Part shown: piece after piece, positions 17,561 through 24,495 of the stretch
Layout of the letters: each line of letters begins with the position of its first letter
Numbering within the stretch: position 1 is the stretch's first letter
Source of the DNA: an uncultured Bacteroidia bacterium
GTDB lineage: Bacteria > Bacteroidota > Bacteroidia > Bacteroidales > UBA932
Direction of reading: 5' to 3'
Assembly (NCBI GenBank): GCA_902791945.1
Contig: CADAXR010000001.1
Coordinates: forward strand, 1-64,000
Length of the DNA: 64,000 nt
The notes under the pieces: model-generated
Told to the model about the DNA's origin: nothing
The model's database searches: none
What the model saw: the letters and a program-made list of their open reading frames with translations, nothing else
Program-made: the position numbers and the translations under genes

Positions 17561-18673
17561 TTAATTATAAACGGTGACGCCTTCGACGACGCGGGAAATG
17601 TTGCCGGAGATGGAAGGGGAGTCGGGGGAGAGCCCGAAGTCCAGGGATTTGAACATTCCCAGCATCTGCGCGACGAAGATATAGGAAACGCAGCTGTAGC
17701 ACTCCGGCATCGCAGCGGGAAGACCGATTTCGATGCACAGGGAGCTGTCGCAGTCCCCGGCCGGACGGTGCTGGCTGACCAGGATGCTGCCCATCTCGTA
17801 GCCCAGGGACTTGATCTGGCGGATAAGATCAAGCTCGTAACGCTGGACGGCGGGCTTGTCGGAGAGCAGGTAAACGATGAGGGTGTCGCCGTTCACGACG
17901 GCCTTGGGGCCGTGGCGGAAGCCAAGGAAGGAATCGAAGGCGCACATTACGCTGCCATCGGTGAGCTCCTGCAGCTTGAGGCGGGACTCCTCGGCGACGC
18001 CCTTGAGGGGGCCGGAGCCGAGGAAGACGGCCCGCTTGAATCCCATCCCGGCGATGCCGCGGATATCGGATTCGTATTTCTCCATGGCGGACTCTACGGC
18101 ACCGGCCAGGACGGCGATGTGATCCTGCTGCTCTTCAATATTATCTATGTGCGCTATGAGCGCGCACGCGATGAGCATGGTGGAATAGCTGCTGGTCATG
18201 GCCAGCGACAGGTCGTTGGTCTCCGGAGGGAGCAGCAGGGTGAGGATGTTGTCTCCCTGCATCAGGGCCAGCTGCCCGAGGGCGTTGCAGGTGATGAAGA
18301 TGTGGGCTACGCTGCCGGCGGTCTTTTCGACGGCGCGGACGGCGCCCACGCTCTCAGGACTGTTGCCGGAACGGGCGAAGGACACCAGCAGGACCTTGCT
18401 CGAGGAGTCGAAATAGTCCTCGGGGGAGGTCAGGATGTCCGTGGTTGCGATGGAACGGGCGCTGCGGAAGAGTGTCCCGAAGAGGGCAGGTACAAGAGCG
18501 TCGCCGATGTAGGCGGACGTGCCGGCGCCGGTCAGGACAACCGTATAGTCCCGGTCCAGGTATTTGTGAACGAAGGATGCAATTTCCTCCTTGCGGTCCA
18601 GAATCTGCTCACAGGCCTTGACCCACATGCGGGGCTGCTGCTTGATTTCCTTGTATGTGTAAAAATCTAACAT
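17561..18673 (-). CDS. agaS: SIS-domain galactosamine-6-phosphate deaminase/isomerase AgaS
   Basis: A 370-residue protein (ATG 18,673) very close to enterobacterial AgaS, with two SIS domains. Diagnostic blocks are KQQPRMWVKACE, LTGAGTSAYIGD (phosphosugar-binding loop), VSFARSGNSPESVGAV, GSGPLKGVAEES and SFLGFRHGPKAVVN. AgaS converts galactosamine-6-phosphate to tagatose-6-phosphate plus ammonia in GalNAc/galactosamine catabolism. An AGAAGA-rich ribosome-binding region precedes the start, and a -7 box TAAATTTG lies about 36 nt upstream. It is the first gene of the long minus-strand operon that continues through gatZ into susCD, and it sits next to a DeoR-family repressor gene, as aga genes do in E. 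coli. Confidence 0.92.
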   Translation of the reverse strand: MLDFYTYKEIKQQPRMWVKACEQILDRKEEIASFVHKYLDRDYTVVLTGAGTSAYIGDALVPALFGTLFRSARSIATTDILTSPEDYFDSSSKVLLVSFARSGNSPESVGAVRAVEKTAGSVAHIFITCNALGQLALMQGDNILTLLLPPETNDLSLAMTSSYSTMLIACALIAHIDNIEEQQDHIAVLAGAVESAMEKYESDIRGIAGMGFKRAVFLGSGPLKGVAEESRLKLQELTDGSVMCAFDSFLGFRHGPKAVVNGDTLIVYLLSDKPAVQRYELDLIRQIKSLGYEMGSILVSQHRPAGDCDSSLCIEIGLPAAMPECYSCVSYIFVAQMLGMFKSLDFGLSPDSPSISGNISRVVEGVTVYN

Positions 18674-18708
18674 CTGTATATCTTCTTTTTTTAAAAGATT
18701 GAACCGCG

Positions 18709-18716
18709 CAAATTTA
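18709..18716 (-). promoter_or_regulatory. -7 promoter box of the agaS operon
   Basis: On the minus strand the sequence reads TAAATTTG, an exact match to the Bacteroidetes primary-sigma -7 consensus TAnnTTTG. It lies about 36 nt before the agaS ATG. No -33 TTTG at the usual spacing was found. Confidence 0.6.
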
Positions 18717-18737
18717 TGAAAATCGAAGTGCAAAACC

Positions 18738-18770
18738 TTTCGTTTCGGACCTGTGTTTTAAAGCGAAACG
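18738..18770. promoter_or_regulatory. candidate DeoR/AgaR-type operator
   Basis: CTTTCGTTTCG (18,737-18,747) and GCGAAACG (18,763-18,770) form an inverted repeat (CGTTTCG, 16 nt, CGAAACG) just upstream of the agaS -7 box. The half-site resembles the TTTCRTTTYR-type sequence bound by E. coli AgaR, a DeoR-family repressor. A related AAAAACGAAAG lies upstream of the PfkB kinase gene. The link to the adjacent DeoR-family protein is inference. Confidence 0.5.
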
Positions 18771-18875
18771 GTGCGGAATCCTTGAAAAAATTCTATAAAT
18801 AATTAATATATAACAAGATATCTCACTTGAAAAAAGTGTTTCCGGGGGTTTCGATTTCCGGAAGAACAGCCATAG

Positions 18876-19667
18876 CTAGACGGTCACGGTCTCTACATTG
18901 ACTTTGAGGGACTTAAGCTGACTGCGTACGCTTGCCGGCAGGTGGTTGTCGGTGATGACGGTGTCAATCTTGTCGGCCGATGCGATGAAGGCGAATGCCC
19001 GACGGTTGATCTTGGAGGAGTCGAAGACGGCGATGACTTCCCGGGCCCGGGAGATCATCACCTGGTTGGTGCTGGCCTCCTCCACGCTGGGGGTCGAGAG
19101 GCCGGCTTCCACGCTGAAGGAATCCACCCCGAGGAAAAGCTTGTCGCAGTAGAAGAGCTTGAGGTTGGATTCGGCAAGGGGACCTACCGTTGAATTGCTG
19201 GACTCGCGCATCGTCCCGCCGAGTAGAATAACCTTGAAACGCTTGTATTTCAACGCTTCAAGCATTGCGTTGACGGAGTTGGTGATGATTGTCAGATCGT
19301 GGAAGCGGTCCAGGTTTTTAGCAATCTGGAGGGTTGTGGTCCCGGAGTCCAGGAGTATGGTGTCCCCGTCTTTGATGTGGGCGGCGGCGGCACGGCCTAT
19401 GGCCTCTTTCTCGCGGGCGTTTACGAGGAGCTTGAAGTTGATGTGGTGCTCCTCCGATTCGTCGGTCGTGGCACGGGTGTTCACTATGGCGCCCCCGTGT
19501 ACCCGGACGAGCAGTTTGCGGCCTTTAAGGATGCGCAGGTCCTTGCGGATGGTGACTTCGGAAACTCCGAACTGCTTGCTGAGTTCGGATACGTTGACGG
19601 AGGAGTCCCGTCGCACCTGCTGGAGAATGGCCGAGCGACGGCCCTGAGCGGAATCGTAGATGGTCAT
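18876..19667 (-). CDS. DeoR-family transcriptional repressor
   Basis: A 263-residue DeoR/GlpR-type regulator. The N-terminal winged helix-turn-helix is plain (VNVSELSKQFGVSEVTIRKD, residues about 24-43, followed by HGGAI). The C-terminal DeoRC sensor domain has the phosphosugar-binding-like block DGDTILLDSGTTTLQIAKNL, and SRAREVIAVFDSSKINR later. DeoR proteins of this kind usually repress sugar-phosphate catabolic operons and respond to a phosphorylated intermediate. Lying between agaS and the divergent kinase gene, it is the likely regulator of both, comparable to AgaR of enterobacteria. A -7-like box TATTTTTG lies just upstream. Confidence 0.9.
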   Translation of the reverse strand: MTIYDSAQGRRSAILQQVRRDSSVNVSELSKQFGVSEVTIRKDLRILKGRKLLVRVHGGAIVNTRATTDESEEHHINFKLLVNAREKEAIGRAAAAHIKDGDTILLDSGTTTLQIAKNLDRFHDLTIITNSVNAMLEALKYKRFKVILLGGTMRESSNSTVGPLAESNLKLFYCDKLFLGVDSFSVEAGLSTPSVEEASTNQVMISRAREVIAVFDSSKINRRAFAFIASADKIDTVITDNHLPASVRSQLKSLKVNVETVTV

Positions 19668-19683
19668 TGAGTTTCGAGTATTT

Positions 19684-19691
19684 CAAAAATA
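19684..19691 (-). promoter_or_regulatory. -7 promoter box of the DeoR-family gene
   Basis: The minus-strand sequence TATTTTTG matches TAnnTTTG and ends 17 nt before the repressor ATG. No convincing -33 element was found at the right spacing. Confidence 0.45.
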
Positions 19692-19770
19692 TCCTTCGGT
19701 AAAGATACGGTTTTTTCCAAATGAAACAAATCAAAATGCTTTTTTCGTGCAAAAAAACACTGTGCTATAT

Positions 19771-19787
19771 TAAAAACGAAAGAAAAT
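19771..19787. promoter_or_regulatory. candidate DeoR/AgaR-type half-site before the kinase gene
   Basis: TAAAAACGAAAGAAAAT contains AAACGAAAG, the complement of the CTTTCGTTT half-site found upstream of agaS. It lies in the 151-nt divergent region between the repressor and the PfkB kinase. Only one half-site is clear. Confidence 0.35.
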
Positions 19788-19818
19788 TCCCATATTCGCA
19801 CAGTTAATAAGGTCTGTT

Positions 19819-20772
19819 ATGAAACAATTTGACATTGCCGCCATCGGTGAGCTCAACGTGGACGTCATCCTCAACGGAATCGAGTCTGAGCCCGAAATCG
19901 GCAAAGAGAAATTCGCCCGGGAAATGACCGTCACCCTGGGCAGCAGCACAGCCATTTTCGCCGCCAACGCGGCAGCCCTCGGCAGCAAGGTCTGCTTCGT
20001 GGGCATGATTGGCAGGGATTCCTTCGGCTCCCTCGTCAGCACCTCCCTGCAGGCCAGGGGCGTGGACACTTCCTACCTTATTCAGGGCGACACTCCGACC
20101 GGCGCCACTATCTGCATGAACTACGGGGAGGACAGGGCCAACCTGACCTACCAGGGCGCAATGGACGTGATGGGCTTTGACGACATCGCCCCCGATGTCT
20201 TCGGGAAGGCAAGGCATATCCACCTTTCCTCGCTCTTCATGCAGAGCGCGCTTCTCAGGGACATCCACAAGGTGCTCGACGCGGCCGCCACGAATGGCGT
20301 CACCGTCTCTCTCGACACCCAGTGGGACCCGATGGAGACCTGGGCCCTCGATTACAAGGCCGTCCTCCCCAAAGTTACGGTCTTCCTTCCCAACGAGAAG
20401 GAACTCCAGGCCCTGACCGGCGCGGCGGGCCTCGAGGCCGCAATCTCCGCAGTCCTTCCGTATCTCGGCTGCGCGATGGTGGTCAAGTGCGGTTCCAGGG
20501 GCTCCCTTCTCGTCCGAAAGGACGGGACGCGCACGTTCCTTCCCGCCTTCCTCAACAGGGAGGTCGTGGATGCGATCGGGGCGGGAGATTCCTTCAATTC
20601 CGGCTTCATCAGCGCCTTTGTCAAGGGCCTCCCCCTGGAGGAATGCCAGCGTACCGGCAACCTCACCGGCGCGGTCAACACCACGGCGGCCGGTGGCACC
20701 GGCGCTTTCGTCTCGCTGGAGGCCGTGCGCAAGGTCTGCAGGGAAAAATTCGGTCAGGAGCTTTCAATCTGA
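19819..20772 (+). CDS. PfkB-family carbohydrate kinase (putative tagatose-6-phosphate kinase)
   Basis: A 317-residue ribokinase/PfkB-family kinase. The N-terminal substrate-binding pattern is present (IAAIGELNVDVILNG, then a Gly-rich GSSTAIFAANAAALG). The C-terminal catalytic signature DAIGAGDSFNSGF (about residues 250-262) includes the catalytic Asp and anion hole. It is cytoplasmic, with no signal peptide. Next to agaS and gatZ, the expected reaction is phosphorylation of tagatose-6-phosphate to the bisphosphate; fructose- or nucleoside-specific relatives cannot be excluded by eye. It is divergent from the DeoR-family gene and followed 18 nt later by the GH109 gene. Confidence 0.85.
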   Translation: MKQFDIAAIGELNVDVILNGIESEPEIGKEKFAREMTVTLGSSTAIFAANAAALGSKVCFVGMIGRDSFGSLVSTSLQARGVDTSYLIQGDTPTGATICMNYGEDRANLTYQGAMDVMGFDDIAPDVFGKARHIHLSSLFMQSALLRDIHKVLDAAATNGVTVSLDTQWDPMETWALDYKAVLPKVTVFLPNEKELQALTGAAGLEAAISAVLPYLGCAMVVKCGSRGSLLVRKDGTRTFLPAFLNREVVDAIGAGDSFNSGFISAFVKGLPLEECQRTGNLTGAVNTTAAGGTGAFVSLEAVRKVCREKFGQELSI

Positions 20773-20790
20773 TATAAATCATAATGCAAT

Positions 20791-22197
20791 ATGCAAAAAT
20801 TCTTCTTCGCGGCAGCGGCACTTCTCCTTGCGCTCGCCTGCACTAAGGCCCCGGAATACGGGTACACCATCAAAAACAACCAGATTGTCTATAACACGCC
20901 TCCCCGGCCGGCCGACCAGCAGAGCATGCTCGGTTTCGCCGCCGAGCCCATCGACCACGACGTCCGCATCGGCCTGATCGGCCTCGGCGACCGCGGTACA
21001 GGCGCCGTCAAACGCCTGCCCCACGTGGATGGTGCCGTCATCGTCGCCCTTTGCGACCTGTATCCCGACCGGGTGGAGAAGGCACAGGACATCCTCCAGA
21101 AACGGTTCAACTACAAGGCCATTCATGAGTTCAGCGGACCAGAGGGTTATAAGGAACTCTGTGCCTGTGACGATATCGACCTCGTCTATCTGGCCGTTCC
21201 ATGGAACCTCCACACAACGATGGCGGTCTATGCCATGGAGCAGGGCAAGCACGTCGCGGTCGAGGTCCCGGCCGCCACGAGCATCGAAGAGTGCTGGCAG
21301 CTCGTCAACACTTCGGAGCGCACACGCCGTCACTGCATGATGCTCGAAAACTGCTGCTACGACTTTTTCGAGATTACCTGCCTCAATATGGCCCAGGAGG
21401 GCCTGTTCGGGGAGATTGTCCATACGGAAGGGTCTTATTGCCACAACCTGGAGCCGTTCTGGGAAGGCTATCAGGGCGACTGGCGCATGACCTACAACAA
21501 GGACCACCACGGTGACGTCTATCCGACCCACGGCATCGGTCCGGTCGCGCAGGCGCTCAACATCCACCGTGGCGACAAGATGGATGTCCTGGTCTCGATG
21601 GACACCGACGCCTTTGCGGGTCAGGCAATTGCGGACAAGCGTTACGGTGAAGGCGTTGTGGAGCATTACGCCAACGGCGACAACACTATGACCTTTATCC
21701 GCACGCGCAAAGGCAAGACAATCCTTATCGAACATAGCGTTGTAACGCCGCGTCCCTATGACAGGATGTACCAGCTGCAGGGCACAAAGGGCCTTGCCAA
21801 CAAGTATCCCAACGAGGGGATAGCCATTTTCGACGAGGCTCTGGTCAATGTCGATTCAGAGGACCTCGAGGCCGAGAATTACCTGCCGGATGCCGAGCGC
21901 GACGCCATCATGGAGAAGTACAAGCACCCCATTCTCAGGCAATTCGAAGAAAAGGCGCGCGAAGTAGGCGGCCACGGCGGCATGGATTTCATCATGGATT
22001 CCCGCCTGATCTACTGCCTCCGCCACGGCCTCCCTCTCGACCAGGATGTCTACGATGCCGCGGAGTGGAGCTGTCTTGTGGAATTGACGGAAGTTTCCAT
22101 CAATCACGGCAACATGCCGGTGGTAATGCCGGATTTCACCCGTGGCGAATGGGATAAGACTCAGGGCTTGACCTTCGCCTATGCCAAGGATGAATAA
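20791..22197 (+). CDS. GH109 alpha-N-acetylgalactosaminidase-like lipoprotein
   Basis: A 468-residue protein with a lipoprotein signal (lipobox ALAC, Cys17). It then has a Rossmann domain starting VRIGLIGLGDRGTGAV and the GH109 hallmarks: MLENCCYDFFEITCLNMAQ, a DWRMTYNKDHHGDVYPTHG active-site block (Tyr and His residues), GPVAQALNIHRGDKMDVLVS and EHSVVTPRPYDRMY. GH109 enzymes cleave terminal alpha-GalNAc with a redox mechanism on tightly bound NAD+; the best-known member acts on blood-group A antigen. The lipoprotein signal fits an extracytoplasmic glycosidase rather than an ordinary Gfo/Idh oxidoreductase. Together with AgaS it points to GalNAc-containing host or bacterial glycans. Confidence 0.88.
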   Translation: MQKFFFAAAALLLALACTKAPEYGYTIKNNQIVYNTPPRPADQQSMLGFAAEPIDHDVRIGLIGLGDRGTGAVKRLPHVDGAVIVALCDLYPDRVEKAQDILQKRFNYKAIHEFSGPEGYKELCACDDIDLVYLAVPWNLHTTMAVYAMEQGKHVAVEVPAATSIEECWQLVNTSERTRRHCMMLENCCYDFFEITCLNMAQEGLFGEIVHTEGSYCHNLEPFWEGYQGDWRMTYNKDHHGDVYPTHGIGPVAQALNIHRGDKMDVLVSMDTDAFAGQAIADKRYGEGVVEHYANGDNTMTFIRTRKGKTILIEHSVVTPRPYDRMYQLQGTKGLANKYPNEGIAIFDEALVNVDSEDLEAENYLPDAERDAIMEKYKHPILRQFEEKAREVGGHGGMDFIMDSRLIYCLRHGLPLDQDVYDAAEWSCLVELTEVSINHGNMPVVMPDFTRGEWDKTQGLTFAYAKDE

Positions 22198-22203
22198 AGC
22201 GCA

Positions 22204-23592
22204 ATGACAATGCTTAAGAGAGTATCGCTCCTTATGGCGGCCGTCCTTTTCGTGACGGCCGTCACGGCAGGATGCAACGGCCCTTCCGGCACGGATGATG
22301 CGGAAGAGATCCCGGCCGATTTACAGAAACTGCAGCTCTCTGTTCCGATTGTCCAGGATTGGATTTTCTCCGGTAATCCGAAGTTCGCCATCCACATCAA
22401 CAATCCGAACTCCGTCACCCTGGATGCCAAGGCAAAGGTCGTCATCAAGACCGACAAGCAGGTGGAAGTCGTGACCATTACGAAGGACGTCAAGGTCCCT
22501 TCCGGAGAGTCGGATGTCGACATTACGATGCCTGACGGAGTGACGCTGGATCCGGGGTTCTACAGGGCTTCCTGCACGGTAGATGGCAGGAGCGCCAGGG
22601 CGTTCGTTTTCGGCATCAATCCCTTGGCCATCGTTTCCGCTCCCGACAAGCAGCCGGACTTCGATTCTTTCTGGGAATCGTCCGTTGAGCAGCTCGAAGC
22701 CATCCAGATGAATGCCACTCTCACTGAGCTTCCTTCCAGGAGTTCTTCTGCACGGAAGGCCTATTTTGTGGAACTGCAATCTGTCCCGGACGGGCTCACG
22801 GGTGATCCTGTGACGGTCCGCGGCTACTATCTGGAGCCTCAGGACGGGAAAGCACATCCCGTAATCATGCATTTCTTCGGATACGACTCGCAGAATACGA
22901 AATCCATTGTTTCCTGTCCCTCCGGTGGTTCCGATGCCACGTATGCGGAGTTCTACCTGTCCCACCGCGGACAGTACATCAACAACCGCAAGGCCGAATA
23001 TCGGGACCCGGATGACGGGAAAGGCGACCTCACGAATATCTACGGAGACTGGTTCGCCTTCAATTTCGGCAACCGGGACGGCTATTATTACCGCGGCGCG
23101 TTCCTCGACTGCGTGCAGGCCATACGCTTCATGGCTACACGTCCTACGAGCGATGTCAACAATATATTCGCGGAAGGTTCCAGCCAGGGCGGAGCGCTGT
23201 CTTATGCGGCCGCCGCTTTGAGCCCCTATCCGCTCAAGGCCATCGCGCCGTGCGTCGCTTTCCTTGGCGACTATCCCGACTATTTCGACATCGTGTCGTG
23301 GCCCGGAGACGTGGCAAAGGCCAACAAGGGTTCAATGACGGATGAGCAGATGTATGCCTTCCTGTCGTATTTTGACACCAAGAACCTGGCGACGCGCATC
23401 CATTGTTCCGTCATAGCCTGCAGCGGCCTGCTGGACGAGACCTGCCCGCCGCACACCAATACGGCTCCGTTCAACAACCTGCCAGGGACCGACAAGATGA
23501 TGTACTACTACCCCAATCTCCACCACGAGATTCCGAATGGCTGGCAGGCTAAATATATGGCGTTCTTCAAGGAGCGTACGGCCCGGCAGTAG
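22204..23592 (+). CDS. acetylxylan-esterase-family (CE7-like) lipoprotein
   Basis: A 462-residue lipoprotein (MLKRVSLLMAAVLFVTAVTAGC). An N-terminal Ig-like domain (about 40-140) precedes an alpha/beta-hydrolase of the acetylxylan esterase/cephalosporin deacetylase family. The nucleophile elbow is EGSSQGGALSY (about residue 325), the acid is in SGLLDETCPPHTN, and the catalytic His is in NLHHEIP near the end. It should remove acetyl groups from sugars outside the cytoplasm. It starts 6 nt after the GH109 stop, so O- or N-acetylated GalNAc-glycans are plausible targets; the family is mostly known for O-deacetylation. Confidence 0.87.
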   Translation: MTMLKRVSLLMAAVLFVTAVTAGCNGPSGTDDAEEIPADLQKLQLSVPIVQDWIFSGNPKFAIHINNPNSVTLDAKAKVVIKTDKQVEVVTITKDVKVPSGESDVDITMPDGVTLDPGFYRASCTVDGRSARAFVFGINPLAIVSAPDKQPDFDSFWESSVEQLEAIQMNATLTELPSRSSSARKAYFVELQSVPDGLTGDPVTVRGYYLEPQDGKAHPVIMHFFGYDSQNTKSIVSCPSGGSDATYAEFYLSHRGQYINNRKAEYRDPDDGKGDLTNIYGDWFAFNFGNRDGYYYRGAFLDCVQAIRFMATRPTSDVNNIFAEGSSQGGALSYAAAALSPYPLKAIAPCVAFLGDYPDYFDIVSWPGDVAKANKGSMTDEQMYAFLSYFDTKNLATRIHCSVIACSGLLDETCPPHTNTAPFNNLPGTDKMMYYYPNLHHEIPNGWQAKYMAFFKERTARQ

Positions 23593-23601
23593 TCGGGAAG
23601 A

Positions 23602-24465
23602 CTATTCCCGGCCAAGGATCAGGACGCAGGAGATGGCCGAAACGATGCCGATAATTTGGGCGACGGAAGGGATGTGTGCGTAGAGGGCGAGTGAGATGCC
23701 GCAGCTGATGACAGGGGCGCAGGCGTCGGCCAGCGGGGCGACGACCATCGCTTTGCCGTAGCGGTTGGCATAGACGAGAGTGTAGGCACCGATGGCGTTG
23801 AGGATTTGGATGCAGAACGTGAGCCAGGGGCCGTTGAATGAGTGGTTGACGGGCTGTGAAAAATCGGTCATCACCAGGGCGACCGGGATGAGCGCAACGG
23901 CCGATATGGCCATATAGATAAAGACGCTTTCGGCATCGGGCGTGTGGTTGTTGGCCAGTTTCATCACAAAGGCCTGAATGCCCCAACTGATGAATACGAC
24001 GGCCGCGAAGACAATCCACAGGTAGCTTTTGACGGATTCGTCGGTCTTCCCCGAGAGGGAGAAGCAGACGAGGGCGACAAAGGCCAGCAGGATGCCGATG
24101 ATGCCCCACTTGGAGACCCTCTCCTTGAGAAATGCGGCAGAGAGGATGACGGTGACGATGGGCGCCACGGAGATCATCGGGAGGACCAGGTAGCCGGGGC
24201 CGTATTTGAGGGCTTCGAAGAGGGCGAGCTGCCCGCCGGCTCCCAGCAGGCCCACGCCGAGGCTCAGCCAGACGCTCTTCTTTCGGATGTCAAGTTTGAA
24301 GCGGATGTTGGCCAGAGCAACTAGGGCGCATGGAATCATGCTGATGGCCCAGACGACATAGGTAAGGGTGGCGGGGTAGTCGGGCTGGTCCGAGAAGGCC
24401 CCCCAGATGCCCCACGTCAACATTGTGACGAGGGCATAGATCAACCAGGAGTTTTTCTTTTTCAT
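23602..24465 (-). CDS. EamA/DMT-family transporter
   Basis: A 287-residue integral membrane protein with about ten hydrophobic segments arranged as two EamA-like halves (for example LTYVVWAISMIPCALVALAN, GLLGAGGQLALFEALKYG, VAPIVTVILSAAFLKERVS). The ALKYGPGYLVLPM and FLKERVSKWGIIG blocks are typical drug/metabolite-transporter features. ATG 24,465 is chosen over an in-frame TTG three codons earlier. It is convergent with the esterase gene and divergent from the GH36 gene. The substrate is not predictable. Confidence 0.88.
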   Translation of the reverse strand: MKKKNSWLIYALVTMLTWGIWGAFSDQPDYPATLTYVVWAISMIPCALVALANIRFKLDIRKKSVWLSLGVGLLGAGGQLALFEALKYGPGYLVLPMISVAPIVTVILSAAFLKERVSKWGIIGILLAFVALVCFSLSGKTDESVKSYLWIVFAAVVFISWGIQAFVMKLANNHTPDAESVFIYMAISAVALIPVALVMTDFSQPVNHSFNGPWLTFCIQILNAIGAYTLVYANRYGKAMVVAPLADACAPVISCGISLALYAHIPSVAQIIGIVSAISCVLILGRE

Positions 24466-24471
24466 AGCATG

Positions 24472-24479
24472 CAAATGTA
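24472..24479 (-). promoter_or_regulatory. -7 promoter box before the EamA transporter gene
   Basis: On the minus strand the sequence reads TACATTTG, matching TAnnTTTG. It ends 7 nt before the ATG at 24,465, which would leave almost no 5' leader. The divergent GH36 gene begins only 30 nt away. Confidence 0.4.
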
Positions 24480-24495
24480 TGAAAAAAACTTTGAT

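Noticed and set aside
17063..18670. Plus-strand frame of 535 codons opposite agaS and gatZ
   Set aside because: Both minus-strand proteins match known families end to end, so this is an antisense shadow.
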